A DNA stretch of 64,000 nucleotides from Evansella clarkii (GTDB lineage Bacteria; Bacillota; Bacilli; Bacillales; Salisediminibacteriaceae): positions 1,503,037 to 1,567,036 of the forward strand of contig NZ_KV917376.1 in NCBI RefSeq assembly GCF_002019695.1. The letters run 5' to 3'. The notes under the pieces are model-generated. The model was not told the DNA's origin. It did no database searches and saw nothing but the letters and a program-made list of their open reading frames with translations. Made by a program: the position numbers and the translations under genes. This document shows positions 42,926-50,871 of this stretch, piece after piece. How positions within the stretch are numbered: the first letter of the stretch is position 1; every line of letters begins with the position of its first letter.

Positions 42926-42962
42926 TGGTGCCTGTCACCACCCGAATAATCTTATTTCACGG
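42926..42962 (+). repeat. REP-like repeat copy 8 (short)
   Basis: TGGTGCCTGTCACCACCCG, AATAATCTT and one TTTCACGG box; the second box is lost. It begins at the base after the CstA stop codon. Confidence 0.85.
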
Positions 42963-42989
42963 AGCTTGGATGAGTAATTTTTGACCGAA

Positions 42990-43024
42990 CAGGCACTCTT
43001 TATATAAGAGTGCCTGCTTTTTTT
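42990..43024 (+). terminator. Terminator of the CstA operon
   Basis: CAGGCACTCTT pairs perfectly with AAGAGTGCCTG, followed by CTTTTTTTCT. Confidence 0.9.
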
Positions 43025-43029
43025 CTGTA

Positions 43030-43195
43030 ATGGGGATGGAGGGAATAGATAGAGTAGCAGCGCAGCCAAAAATAACTGGGGCTATCCTGGATATAACTGC
43101 TTCAGGCACAATAGCAGTATCCGTCTTTACTGGAGTTGGTATCCTTAAATTATTTGCGTGGTTTGGTGCAGGAGGGCCCGCCCGATTCGAGGGTG
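43030..43195 (+). pseudogene. Decayed 3' fragment of a CynX-type MFS gene
   Basis: The reading frame gives ITGAILDITASGTIAVSVF and GVGILKLFAWFGAG, close to the C-terminus of the MFS protein at 37328-38545 (IIGSILDITASGTIAIYVF, GVAVLKLFAGLGAA). DNA identity is clear from about 43083 to 43170 against 38436 to 38521. The rest of the gene is missing, so this is a remnant of a duplicated or paralogous transporter gene. Confidence 0.75.
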
Positions 43196-43218
43196 GTTCC
43201 TGGGGTCTGCCCCAGCTT

Positions 43219-43252
43219 AAAAAAAGGCGGGACTTGGTGTCCCGCCTTTTTT
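43219..43252. terminator. Bidirectional terminator after glpP
   Basis: AAAAAAGGCGGGAC pairs with GTCCCGCCTTTTTT around TTGGT. It has A and T tracts on both sides and touches the glpP stop. Confidence 0.88.
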
Positions 43253-43824
43253 CACAGCTTCAGATTCCACAGGGAAGGGGTGCTGACAGAGGTCGCAAGG
43301 GCCCCTGCAGTCAATGCTTCCAGAACCTCCGCTTCACTTTCGATGAGGCCTCCTGCGATAATGGGAGCATCGATTTTCTTAGTCATTTCGTCGATAACCC
43401 TGGGCATTATTCCGGGGAGTACTTCTACTGCATCCAGGGGAGAGTTATGGGTCATTTCCATACCTTTACTGATTGCTCCTTTATCAATAAGGAAAATACG
43501 CTGTATAGCAATCATATTTTCATTTTTTGCCAACTTTATTAAATGATTTTTTGTAGTAATTATGCCGTCCGGCTTCCACTTTTCTGCGATGTATTTCATA
43601 GCACTTTTGCTTGTGCCGATCCCATCGATGAAATCAAGATGGAGGAAAACGCGCATGGAGTTTTCCTGGAGTTTCCGTATGTTTTGCTCAGTGGTAAAAA
43701 GGTTTCCTGTTAAGAGGAATGCTATGTTAGGAGTCCCCTTAATGGCTAAGTCAATATGATCCTCTTCTTTAATTGCCGCTATAATTTGTGATTCTACCAT
43801 ATCAATTATTTCTCTGTTCTTCAT
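43252..43824 (-). CDS. glpP: Glycerol-3-phosphate responsive antiterminator GlpP
   Basis: A 190-aa protein of the GlpP family, an RNA-binding antiterminator that, with glycerol-3-phosphate, lets transcription pass leader terminators of glp genes in B. subtilis. The TIM-barrel-like sequence shows FLLTGNLFTTEQNIRKL, VFLHLDFIDGIGTSKSAMKYI, GIITTKNHLIKLAK, EVLPGIMPRVI and IIAGGLIESEAEV. Start ATG 43824 follows GGAGGGC. It is not next to glpFK as in B. subtilis but near Na/Pi, phoU and glycerophosphodiester uptake genes, which include an operon with a leader terminator (50274-50326). Confidence 0.92.
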   Translation of the reverse strand: MKNREIIDMVESQIIAAIKEEDHIDLAIKGTPNIAFLLTGNLFTTEQNIRKLQENSMRVFLHLDFIDGIGTSKSAMKYIAEKWKPDGIITTKNHLIKLAKNENMIAIQRIFLIDKGAISKGMEMTHNSPLDAVEVLPGIMPRVIDEMTKKIDAPIIAGGLIESEAEVLEALTAGALATSVSTPSLWNLKL

Positions 43825-43913
43825 TAACTGCCCTCCAAGACTGGTACGTCCCTTTTTAATAAGTTTAGAGAACTTTCCGGAGGAAGTAAATGGAGATTTG
43901 GAAAAATATTCTG

Positions 43914-45512
43914 CTACACGATGCCTAATAGTGTTTGAGATATGTTTACAGCATGCTGATGAACACGGAGCAGATGGCTGATCATGTCAAGGTAGGAGTC
44001 GTTAACCGTACTGTCTACTTCATTTCTTACTATCCTGTTATTAAAATACGCAAAACGCATGTCTTTCTCCAGCTGAAGGAAGTAGGTATGGTCGTTCAGG
44101 ACTTCCTTGGCTTTTTCCAGGTCGTTATTCTGGAATGCAGTGATAGATTTACTGAATGACTGGCTTATTTGTTCATTCATATGCAATAAGCTTTTTAAGT
44201 CATCTTCATTAAGCTGTATTCCGAATTCTTCTTTTTTCGCGGATATTTCACCGATGTTTTTTATGACATCTCCGGTGTGTTCCAGGTCATTTAATATATA
44301 TAGAAGTTTAACTTCCTGGTCAGATTCTGTTTCGGATAAATCCTGCTGGCCAATTTTAAGCAGGATATTCTGAAGAGTTTTATATGCTTCGTCAACGTAT
44401 TTTTCTTTTTCAAAAACCGCTGAGCGTGTTGCCTCGTCCTGCTGCAGTACTGCAGGAAGGTTGCGGACCATGTCTCTCTCAACGATCGAGGCTAGTTTGC
44501 TTACTTCTTTAGTCATCTGGTCTAATGCTTCTTCAGGGTAATCCAGTAAACTATCATCTATATCAATAGAGAACTCATTTTTCTCGTTTTTAGGGAGCAT
44601 TTTATCAATAAATGCTGCCACCATCCCTAAGAAAGGCAGGAATAATAAAGCTACAAATATATTAAATAATGTGTGCATATTTGCGATTTGTCTTTCCGTT
44701 TCTCCTGGAAGGTACTGGACCAGATTATCGCTTAAGTAAATGAGAGGGAAGCAGAGGGCGACCCCGGTAAGTTTAAAGGCAAAATATGAAACAGCAACCT
44801 TTCTTCCTTCCGCAGTGGAGGCTAAACTTGAAATGATAGCCGGGAAGGTGGCTCCTAAGTTTGCCCCCAATATGACTGGAATAACCGAAGAAGGCTCCAG
44901 CGCTCCGGTTGTGGCAAGGGACATTGCTATAACTATTACTGTTGCACTGCTGTGCATCAGGACAGTCAGAAGCAGGCTTATTACCAGGAGCAATATTGGT
45001 TGTTCCTGAAGACTGCTGAAAAAAGAGAGAAAATCGGTGTTGTTGCTAAGGGGCGCAAAAGCATCAGACATTGTGCCAATTCCGAAGAAAATAAAGCCAA
45101 AACCCATGAAGGCCTGCCCGAATGATTTGGCCTTTCTTTTTTTCTTAAGAAAAATGATTAAAACTGCTCCGAGAAAAATAAAGATGGTTGAATACTCGGT
45201 AATATTAAAGGCTAAGAGCTGGACAGTCAGCGTAGTCCCAACTGAGGACCCTAAAATAACCCCAAAGGCTTGGAGCAGGCCAATGACCGAGCTCCCGACA
45301 AGGCCGATTACGATAATCGAGGTGGCTGTACTGCTTTGCATAAAAAATGTGGCGATGATACCAATCAGAAAACCTTTATACCTGTTACTCGTGAAGCTGG
45401 CAATATATTGTTTCATTTTTGAAACGGCAACACGCTCCATCCCCTTGCTTAAGAGGTGCATGCCATAAAGAAATATGCCAATACCTCCGAGGAGACTCAA
45501 TATTATATTCAT
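43914..45512 (-). CDS. Na/Pi cotransporter family protein with PhoU-like C-terminus
   Basis: A 532-aa protein. The first part holds two Na/Pi-cotransporter repeats (FFMQSSTATSIIVIGLVGSS and LTVLMHSSATVIVIAMSLA, the QSSS-like signatures) in about 8-9 helices. The last 200 residues form a cytoplasmic PhoU-like helical domain (ILNDLEHTGDVIKNIGEI). It imports phosphate with sodium. A phoU-like gene lies just upstream, 35 bases away, and they form an operon on the minus strand. Confidence 0.92.
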   Translation of the reverse strand: MNIILSLLGGIGIFLYGMHLLSKGMERVAVSKMKQYIASFTSNRYKGFLIGIIATFFMQSSTATSIIVIGLVGSSVIGLLQAFGVILGSSVGTTLTVQLLAFNITEYSTIFIFLGAVLIIFLKKKRKAKSFGQAFMGFGFIFFGIGTMSDAFAPLSNNTDFLSFFSSLQEQPILLLVISLLLTVLMHSSATVIVIAMSLATTGALEPSSVIPVILGANLGATFPAIISSLASTAEGRKVAVSYFAFKLTGVALCFPLIYLSDNLVQYLPGETERQIANMHTLFNIFVALLFLPFLGMVAAFIDKMLPKNEKNEFSIDIDDSLLDYPEEALDQMTKEVSKLASIVERDMVRNLPAVLQQDEATRSAVFEKEKYVDEAYKTLQNILLKIGQQDLSETESDQEVKLLYILNDLEHTGDVIKNIGEISAKKEEFGIQLNEDDLKSLLHMNEQISQSFSKSITAFQNNDLEKAKEVLNDHTYFLQLEKDMRFAYFNNRIVRNEVDSTVNDSYLDMISHLLRVHQHAVNISQTLLGIV

Positions 45513-45546
45513 TTTTTTACTCCTTACTTTTACAGCAAGTAATGTA

Positions 45547-46185
45547 TTATTCTATAAAATACTCTAAATGCGTTTCTCCGGCGTTTACTATATGGTCGCC
45601 CAGTCTTTCGAGAAACCTGATCATAATAATTAACTGGGAACCTGTTTCTACCTTTAATGTATTCTGTTTCATTTCTGATACGAGTTTTTCAAACAGAACG
45701 ATATGAAGGTCATCAATTTTATCGTCTGCTTTAATAGCTGTTTTTAAGTAGGATGCTTCTTCCTTTGTGATGCCGTAATATACGTTTTGGAGCATTTCAG
45801 CTTCCTGTTCCACAATGTTGATTAATTCTTCTTTCATCCATTTTGGATGGCTTGATGATAATTGATACATATTTATAAAATTAATGATGTGGTCTCCAAT
45901 TCGTTCCAGTTCTCTGTTTATTTTCATATTTGAGAGAAGCCGTTTCATTTCGTGGACGTGGGGCTGCTGCAGGGAAAGGAGTTCAATTATCTGTTTTTCA
46001 ACGAGCACTTCGATTTCATTCACTTTGTCTTCCAGTTCAATAATATCCTTCCTCTTGTCTTCAGAAGCCTCGGCTATAAAGCTCTTTAAATGTTTTAACA
46101 TCAGGAGCAGACATTTAAAGGATTCCTCAATATTTTTATTAACACCTTCCATTTTAATCTGGTACAGGTTTGTTCGTTTAAGCAT
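45547..46185 (-). CDS. PhoU-family protein
   Basis: A 212-aa all-helical protein with two PhoU repeats (NREIERIGDHIINF-type motif at residues about 88-105, and IMIRFLERLGDHIVNAGETH near the end). PhoU proteins regulate phosphate uptake. AGGAGGTG lies before ATG 46185. It is followed by the Na/Pi transporter gene, which itself has a PhoU-like tail, so the two probably interact. Confidence 0.88.
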   Translation of the reverse strand: MLKRTNLYQIKMEGVNKNIEESFKCLLLMLKHLKSFIAEASEDKRKDIIELEDKVNEIEVLVEKQIIELLSLQQPHVHEMKRLLSNMKINRELERIGDHIINFINMYQLSSSHPKWMKEELINIVEQEAEMLQNVYYGITKEEASYLKTAIKADDKIDDLHIVLFEKLVSEMKQNTLKVETGSQLIIMIRFLERLGDHIVNAGETHLEYFIE

Positions 46186-46275
46186 GGATAATACACCTCC
46201 TTATTTTTTGGTTCGGATGATTATTTAAGAAGCGGCAGATGAAAAACGAAAGCTGCAGTTTACTTCTATTATACT

Positions 46276-46311
46276 TATGAAAAAAGCAAAGCCTTATTAA
46301 AGGCTTTACTG
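46276..46311 (-). terminator. Terminator of the ugp-glpQ operon
   Basis: On the minus strand AGTAAAGCCTTT pairs with AAGGCTTTGCT, followed by TTTTT. It lies 13 bases after the glycerophosphodiesterase stop; it may also work in the opposite direction. Confidence 0.75.
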
Positions 46312-46323
46312 TTTTTGAAGGCG

Positions 46324-47031
46324 TCAGAAGTCCAGAAAAATATCATTGGTAAACAATCCGTCAATGCCTGATTTCTTCAATTTTTCTGCTGTTTCTTTAT
46401 CATCTACTGTAAAAGGAAAGACTTTATATCCGTTTCTGTGTGCCTGCTGGATAAAATCTTCTTCAGCAAACGTGTATGGAATATGCAGGCTTTCAATTTT
46501 TAAAGAAGATCTCTCAATATAATCAAACAAGTTAACTAACCTGTTGGATAACAGCAGTCCTTTACTGATATGAGGGTCTATTTCCTGTGCAATTTTTAAA
46601 GAGAGATGGTCAAAGGAAGAGATAATAACATTTTCCTCGAAACCGAATTTTTTCACAAGGTCTATGACCTTTTGTTCAATACCTGTATGAAAAAATGGTA
46701 TGTTCTTAATTTCAATGTTTATGAGTATTCCCTTCTGGCATATCTCTAAAACTTCTTCCAGTGTAGGAATTTTTATGTTTTTGTATTCCTCTGAAAACCA
46801 GGAGCCTGCATCAGCATTTCTAATTTCTGAAAATGTTTTGTCTTTCAGAAAACCTGTCATATTTGATGTCCTGGACAGCTCATCGTCATGGCAGACAACA
46901 ACAGTACCGTCTTTACTTAGATGGACATCCAGTTCAATACCTTGAACTTTATTCTTTACAGCGTGTTCAAACGCGGGCAATGTATTTTCAGGAGCGATTA
47001 AAGAGGCTCCCCGGTGGGCAAAAAGTATCAT
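46324..47031 (-). CDS. Glycerophosphodiester phosphodiesterase (GDPD)
   Basis: A 235-aa cytosolic enzyme that splits glycerophosphodiesters to glycerol-3-phosphate and an alcohol. Key residues are AHRGASLIAPENT (His6, Arg7), GIELDVHLSKDG (Glu33, Asp35) and VVVCHDDELSRT. No signal peptide is present, so it acts inside the cell after uptake. AAGGAGG precedes ATG 47031. It is the last gene after the ugp-like importer, so it likely hydrolyses the imported diester. Confidence 0.93.
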   Translation of the reverse strand: MILFAHRGASLIAPENTLPAFEHAVKNKVQGIELDVHLSKDGTVVVCHDDELSRTSNMTGFLKDKTFSEIRNADAGSWFSEEYKNIKIPTLEEVLEICQKGILINIEIKNIPFFHTGIEQKVIDLVKKFGFEENVIISSFDHLSLKIAQEIDPHISKGLLLSNRLVNLFDYIERSSLKIESLHIPYTFAEEDFIQQAHRNGYKVFPFTVDDKETAEKLKKSGIDGLFTNDIFLDF

Positions 47032-47055
47032 TTTTCCTCCTTGTTATTTGAAGAA

Positions 47056-47081
47056 GAGGGTTCTTCTTTAAAAGAACCCTC
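47056..47081 (-). terminator. Hairpin between the binding-protein and GDPD genes
   Basis: GAGGGTTCTT pairs with AAGAACCCTC around a short loop. There is no strong T-run on the minus strand, so it may stabilise upstream mRNA or reduce GDPD expression. Confidence 0.6.
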
Positions 47082-47090
47082 CAGTATAAT

Positions 47091-48452
47091 TTATTCGTTA
47101 TCGTCAACGCTCATTCGGTTATATTGCTCGATCGCATTTTCAATTTCTGCAGCAGCTTCGTCCAGCAGTTCCTGCGGATCTCCACCTTGATAAAGGGTTT
47201 CAATTGCGTTTTCAACGATATTTCTTGCTTCAGGGAAGACGCCCATAAGTGCTCCCTGTGTTGCAGGAGTGAGATTTGTCTCCTGTAACTGGTCTACACT
47301 AGTAAGGAACTGAGGGAACTCTTCGTAAATGTCCTGAAGCTCTTGTTCTTCGTAAGCGTCTGTAGTGATAGGGAAGTATCCAGTGGCTCCAGCCCATTTC
47401 GCCTGTACTTCCGGCTCAGTAGTATATTTCATGAAATCCCATGCTGCCTGCTGTTCTTCCTCAGCAATACTGTTAGTCATCCATAGTGAACCACCGCCCA
47501 CAATTACGCCTTCAGGGTCCATACCGTCCGGAACCGGTAAAAAGGCAGTTCCTACTTCAAAATCAGCTCCAGTAACATTTCCTCTTGTAGCGGCAGTAGA
47601 GTCCAGGTACATAGCAACTCGTTCTGCTGCAAACGCGGAACGGATATCATCCCACTGGCGACCATAGTTGCCAAGTGTTCCTGCTTCATTCATTTCCTGA
47701 AGCCATTCGAAAACCCGTACACCTGGTTCTTCATTAATTAAAACATTTTCTCCATCACCAGTACGTCCATTATCATTGTCCAGATACAGAGCACCCTGGT
47801 TAGCAAGGAGCTGTTCAAAGAACCATCCGTAGATCAGGATGCTGAATCCGTGAACTTCTGTATCACTGCCGGAGCTTATAGTAAGCTGCTCGGCATATTC
47901 CTGAACTTCACTGAAAGTTCTTGGCGGGTCTTCAGGATCCAGGCCAGCTTCTTCAAACATATCTTTGTTATAGAACATGATTGCGTTTGAAGTGTTAAAC
48001 GGCATGGAGTTTAGTTGTCCGTCTACTTCATAGTAAGCAAAAATATTTTCTTCAAATGTGGAAGTGTCAAAGTCCTCTTCATCAATGAAAGTCTGAATAG
48101 GCTCAATGTAACCACTCTCGCTCATGAACTTTGTTCCTACTTCATACACTTGTACGATGGAAGGGGCTTCGTTTGTGCCGCCAACAGCACGGAGCTGGTT
48201 TAGCAGCTCTTCATAGCTTCCCTGATAAACAGCTTCTACCTGTACTTCATCCTGGCTGTTGTTATAGTCCTCGACCATTTCATCAATTGCTTCCCCCGGG
48301 CCGCCGCCCATTGCATGCCAGAACGTAACTATTGTTCTGCCATCTTCTGTTGTAGCTACCTCGCTATCCCCGCCGCCGCATGCAGCTAAAAGAGTAAACG
48401 AAGCAAGAAACAGAGACGCTAATTTTGTTTTTCCCTTTGCCATCTTCATCAT
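47091..48452 (-). CDS. UgpB-like ABC substrate-binding lipoprotein
   Basis: A 453-aa extracellular lipoprotein with signal peptide ending LLAAC (Cys25). The mature part starts with TIVTFWHAMGGGPGEAIDEMVEDYN and contains a YQGSYEELLNQLRAVGG segment, both typical of UgpB-type binding proteins for glycerol-3-phosphate or glycerophosphodiesters. GGGGG lies upstream of ATG 48452; ATG 48449 and 48443 are alternatives. It follows the two permease genes and precedes GDPD. The substrate is inferred from UgpB similarity and the GDPD neighbour. Confidence 0.9.
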   Translation of the reverse strand: MMKMAKGKTKLASLFLASFTLLAACGGGDSEVATTEDGRTIVTFWHAMGGGPGEAIDEMVEDYNNSQDEVQVEAVYQGSYEELLNQLRAVGGTNEAPSIVQVYEVGTKFMSESGYIEPIQTFIDEEDFDTSTFEENIFAYYEVDGQLNSMPFNTSNAIMFYNKDMFEEAGLDPEDPPRTFSEVQEYAEQLTISSGSDTEVHGFSILIYGWFFEQLLANQGALYLDNDNGRTGDGENVLINEEPGVRVFEWLQEMNEAGTLGNYGRQWDDIRSAFAAERVAMYLDSTAATRGNVTGADFEVGTAFLPVPDGMDPEGVIVGGGSLWMTNSIAEEEQQAAWDFMKYTTEPEVQAKWAGATGYFPITTDAYEEQELQDIYEEFPQFLTSVDQLQETNLTPATQGALMGVFPEARNIVENAIETLYQGGDPQELLDEAAAEIENAIEQYNRMSVDDNE

Positions 48453-48472
48453 AAATAAATCCCCCTTTAAAT

Positions 48473-49282
48473 TTATCCTTTTAAAGCCCCTGCAGTTAAT
48501 CCGCGTTTCAGCTGATTTAACCCGAGAACTAATAGGATCAGTGTTGGTAAAAGAACCATAACTACCCCGGCCATTACTACGTTCCAGGAAGTTCCTGTTT
48601 CTGCGGAGACCATCATTTTCAGACCGATCTGCACTGTTCTTACATCGTTGTTATTTGTTACAAGCAACGGCCATAAGTACATATTCCATGTTGTAAGGAA
48701 ACCGTATATCCCTAAGGCGCTCAGCATTGGTTTTGAAAGAGGCAGTACAAAAGACCAGTAAAAACGGAAACTTGAACAGCCGTCAATCTGAGCAGATTCA
48801 TAAAGTTCCTTTGGAATCGTTAAGAAATGCTGCCTCAGGAGAAAAATACCGAATGCGATAGCAAAGAAAGGTACTGTTAGTCCTGGGTATGTATTGACCC
48901 AGCCAAAGTTCATTACAGTAAGGTAATTTGGAATGATAGTAGCTTCCCATGGAATCAGCATCGTCGCTATAAAAAGGAAGAAAATAAAATTCCTACCTTT
49001 AAAAGGAATGAATACGATTGCAAAAGCTGCCAGACTGCATAATAGGAGCTGGCCAATCATGACAGTAAATGAAACTACGAAACTGTTAAAAAGAAAGTGA
49101 AATAACGGAACGCTGTTAAATGCTCTCACGTAGTTTTCAAATGACAGGCTGGAGGGAATTAAGGCACCTCTGTTTATTTCAGCTGTAGTCATAAAACTTG
49201 CTGATATTGCGTACAAAACGGGAAAGGTGATAATGAGAGCTGACAGGAGCAGCAGGACATAAAAAATAACTTTTCTCATCAT
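48473..49282 (-). CDS. UgpE-like ABC permease
   Basis: A 269-aa membrane subunit with about six helices and the EAA loop ELYESAQIDGCSSFRFYWSFVLPLS. The C-terminus LNQLKRGLTAGALKG is typical of the MalG/UgpE type. Its start overlaps the upstream permease gene by four bases (ATGA), so translation is coupled. No UgpC-type ATPase gene is in the cluster. Confidence 0.92.
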   Translation of the reverse strand: MMRKVIFYVLLLLSALIITFPVLYAISASFMTTAEINRGALIPSSLSFENYVRAFNSVPLFHFLFNSFVVSFTVMIGQLLLCSLAAFAIVFIPFKGRNFIFFLFIATMLIPWEATIIPNYLTVMNFGWVNTYPGLTVPFFAIAFGIFLLRQHFLTIPKELYESAQIDGCSSFRFYWSFVLPLSKPMLSALGIYGFLTTWNMYLWPLLVTNNNDVRTVQIGLKMMVSAETGTSWNVVMAGVVMVLLPTLILLVLGLNQLKRGLTAGALKG

Positions 49283-50226
49283 TGGTAATGCACCTTCTTT
49301 TCTCCAACTTTAAACTGTATGAAAGTGAAAATTAACACCAGGACGAATAAGATAATTGCCTGTGCACTTGCATACCCGAAGTAACCGTTATAGAAGGCTT
49401 CCCGGAAAATAGAGTACACGATTAAATTTGTACTGTTTGATGGTCCGCCCCCAGTGAGAATGTCGATCTGCCCAAATGTCTGAAAGGAATTTATAATCGT
49501 TACAACGCTTACAAAAAAGAGTGTAGGCGACAGCAGTGGAATGGTGATCTTAAAAAGCTGTGTCCAGTAGCCGGCACCGTCTATTTTTGCACTCTCGTAT
49601 AGTTCCTCCGAGATGTTCTGCAAACCGCCGAGAAGAACAATAAAGTTAAATCCGATATTCATCCATATAGTAGTTATCGCCACGGATATTAACGCTACAT
49701 TTGGCGATGTAAGCCATTGAACCCCGCTTAAACCAACTGCATTTAATAAGTTATTTAAGACCCCAAGGCTCGGATGGAATAAAAGTAGCCATATAGTGGC
49801 CCCCGCTGCAACGGAGACACCGAGTGTTGAAGAAAACACTACCCGGAAAAAGGGAATCCCTTTTACTTTTTCATTAGTTATTACTGCTAAAAACAAAGAA
49901 ATGATAATAGTAGTAGGTACGGTATAAAGAGCGAATAAGAATGTGGCGCTCATACTGGTACGGAATGTAGCGGACTCCCAGAGCATAGTGTAGTTTTCAA
50001 AGCCAATAAAGCTGACTGGGGTACCGCCTGCGTTCGTTACAAAAAAACTAAGATACAGCGTCCGGAACATCGGGTAAAAAAGAAAGATTCCGGTAATAAT
50101 GAGCGCTGGAGATAAATATAAGAGTCCTACGCCAAGGTTTTTCCATTTTTTCTTTTTCGTAGATGTCCTTTTTGGCGGAAGTGTATCCGTTTTCATTTTT
50201 TCTGCTGTTACTTCCTGTAAAGCCAT
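49279..50226 (-). CDS. UgpA-like ABC permease
   Basis: A 315-aa membrane subunit with a basic cytoplasmic N-terminus (PPKRTSTKKKKWKN) and about six helices; the EAA loop reads ELYESAKIDGAGYWTQLFKITIPL. ATG 50226 is chosen because GGAGGAGG lies just upstream; the open frame continues to 50334 but that part overlaps the leader terminator and is not likely to be translated. It is the first gene of ugpA-ugpE-ugpB-GDPD. Confidence 0.9.
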   Translation of the reverse strand: MALQEVTAEKMKTDTLPPKRTSTKKKKWKNLGVGLLYLSPALIITGIFLFYPMFRTLYLSFFVTNAGGTPVSFIGFENYTMLWESATFRTSMSATFLFALYTVPTTIIISLFLAVITNEKVKGIPFFRVVFSSTLGVSVAAGATIWLLLFHPSLGVLNNLLNAVGLSGVQWLTSPNVALISVAITTIWMNIGFNFIVLLGGLQNISEELYESAKIDGAGYWTQLFKITIPLLSPTLFFVSVVTIINSFQTFGQIDILTGGGPSNSTNLIVYSIFREAFYNGYFGYASAQAIILFVLVLIFTFIQFKVGEKKVHYQ

Positions 50227-50273
50227 TCCTAACCTCCTCCAATAGATGTTGAGTGTCAGACTCGATGAAATAC

Positions 50274-50326
50274 AAAAAAACCTCCTTTTGGGCAGACGTA
50301 TCCTACCGTCTTTACAAAAGGGGTTT
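50274..50326 (-). promoter_or_regulatory. Leader terminator of the ugp-like operon (candidate GlpP antitermination site)
   Basis: On the minus strand AACCCCTTTTG pairs with CAAAAGGAGGTT, with an inner AGACG / CGTCT stem, and the whole is followed by TTTTTTT at 50280-50274. It lies between a candidate promoter and the ugpA start, so the operon must be read through a terminator. This is how GlpP-controlled leaders work, and glpP is encoded 6.5 kb away on the same strand. GlpP involvement is inference. Confidence 0.7.
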
Positions 50327-50365
50327 CTCATCATCTCTAACCCAATTTATTTTGTTATAAGAATT

Positions 50366-50393
50366 ATTATAGCAAATAATTTCTTAAATTCAA
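50366..50393 (-). promoter_or_regulatory. Candidate promoter of the ugp-like operon
   Basis: On the minus strand TTGAAT, 16 bases, TATAAT. It is about 40 bases upstream of the leader terminator. Confidence 0.55.
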
Positions 50394-50871
50394 TACTCTT
50401 GGCAATATTGTGAAAATTAATCAGGGAAAAGCGTTCTGTAACATAGTTGAGAATATGTACCTGAGTCTTTTTACCTTGTTAACAGGAAGGTAATTTACAA
50501 TTATTTTACAGAGTACTGTCTGACAAGATATTGCAGTCTTTCTTTGTCGACTTCTGGTATGTTTCTATTATATTTTGCAGCCTTCGACAGATTAAATAGA
50601 ATCAAAATAATTAAATGAAGAATTATAAATTATTTTAGGAAAATCACTCATAAAATAGTCACAGATTACATGTAGTTTTATGAATCTCATTATTAGTGCT
50701 TTATTCACAGGAAACAACATCTTTTTACAATAACGTTTTTAATTTTGCCTTTATCTTATTATGTACTTTAATGTATGAAAGTATTTATTCCATACGACAT
50801 TTATTAACAGAAAATTTAGAAGATTTTGTATTATAATGGAACCGCTTTTTAAATCTATTAGGAGGTGTTCC
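50394..50871. other. Divergent control region of the ugp operon and the M14 peptidase gene
   Basis: AT-rich, without a gene. TTAACA-like and TTTACA-like words occur (for example around 50475-50505), which could be Pho-box pieces given the phosphate theme, but their spacing is not convincing. Confidence 0.35.

Noticed and set aside
43030..43542. 170-codon frame after the CstA operon as a real gene
   Set aside because: Only its first third resembles the end of the MFS protein; the rest runs through a terminator and antisense to glpP. Called a pseudogene fragment instead.
50274..50326. T-box or other riboswitch in the ugp leader
   Set aside because: No T-box core sequence and no known aptamer pattern; only a terminator hairpin is visible, and the gene content points to GlpP.
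50274..50334. Extended N-terminus of the UgpA-like protein starting at 50334
   Set aside because: That stretch is the leader terminator; a strong GGAGGAGG site sits directly before ATG 50226, which gives a normal permease length.
50394..50600. Pho box upstream of the ugp-like operon
   Set aside because: Several TTAACA/TTTACA-like words occur, but not in direct repeats with regular spacing, so support is too weak.
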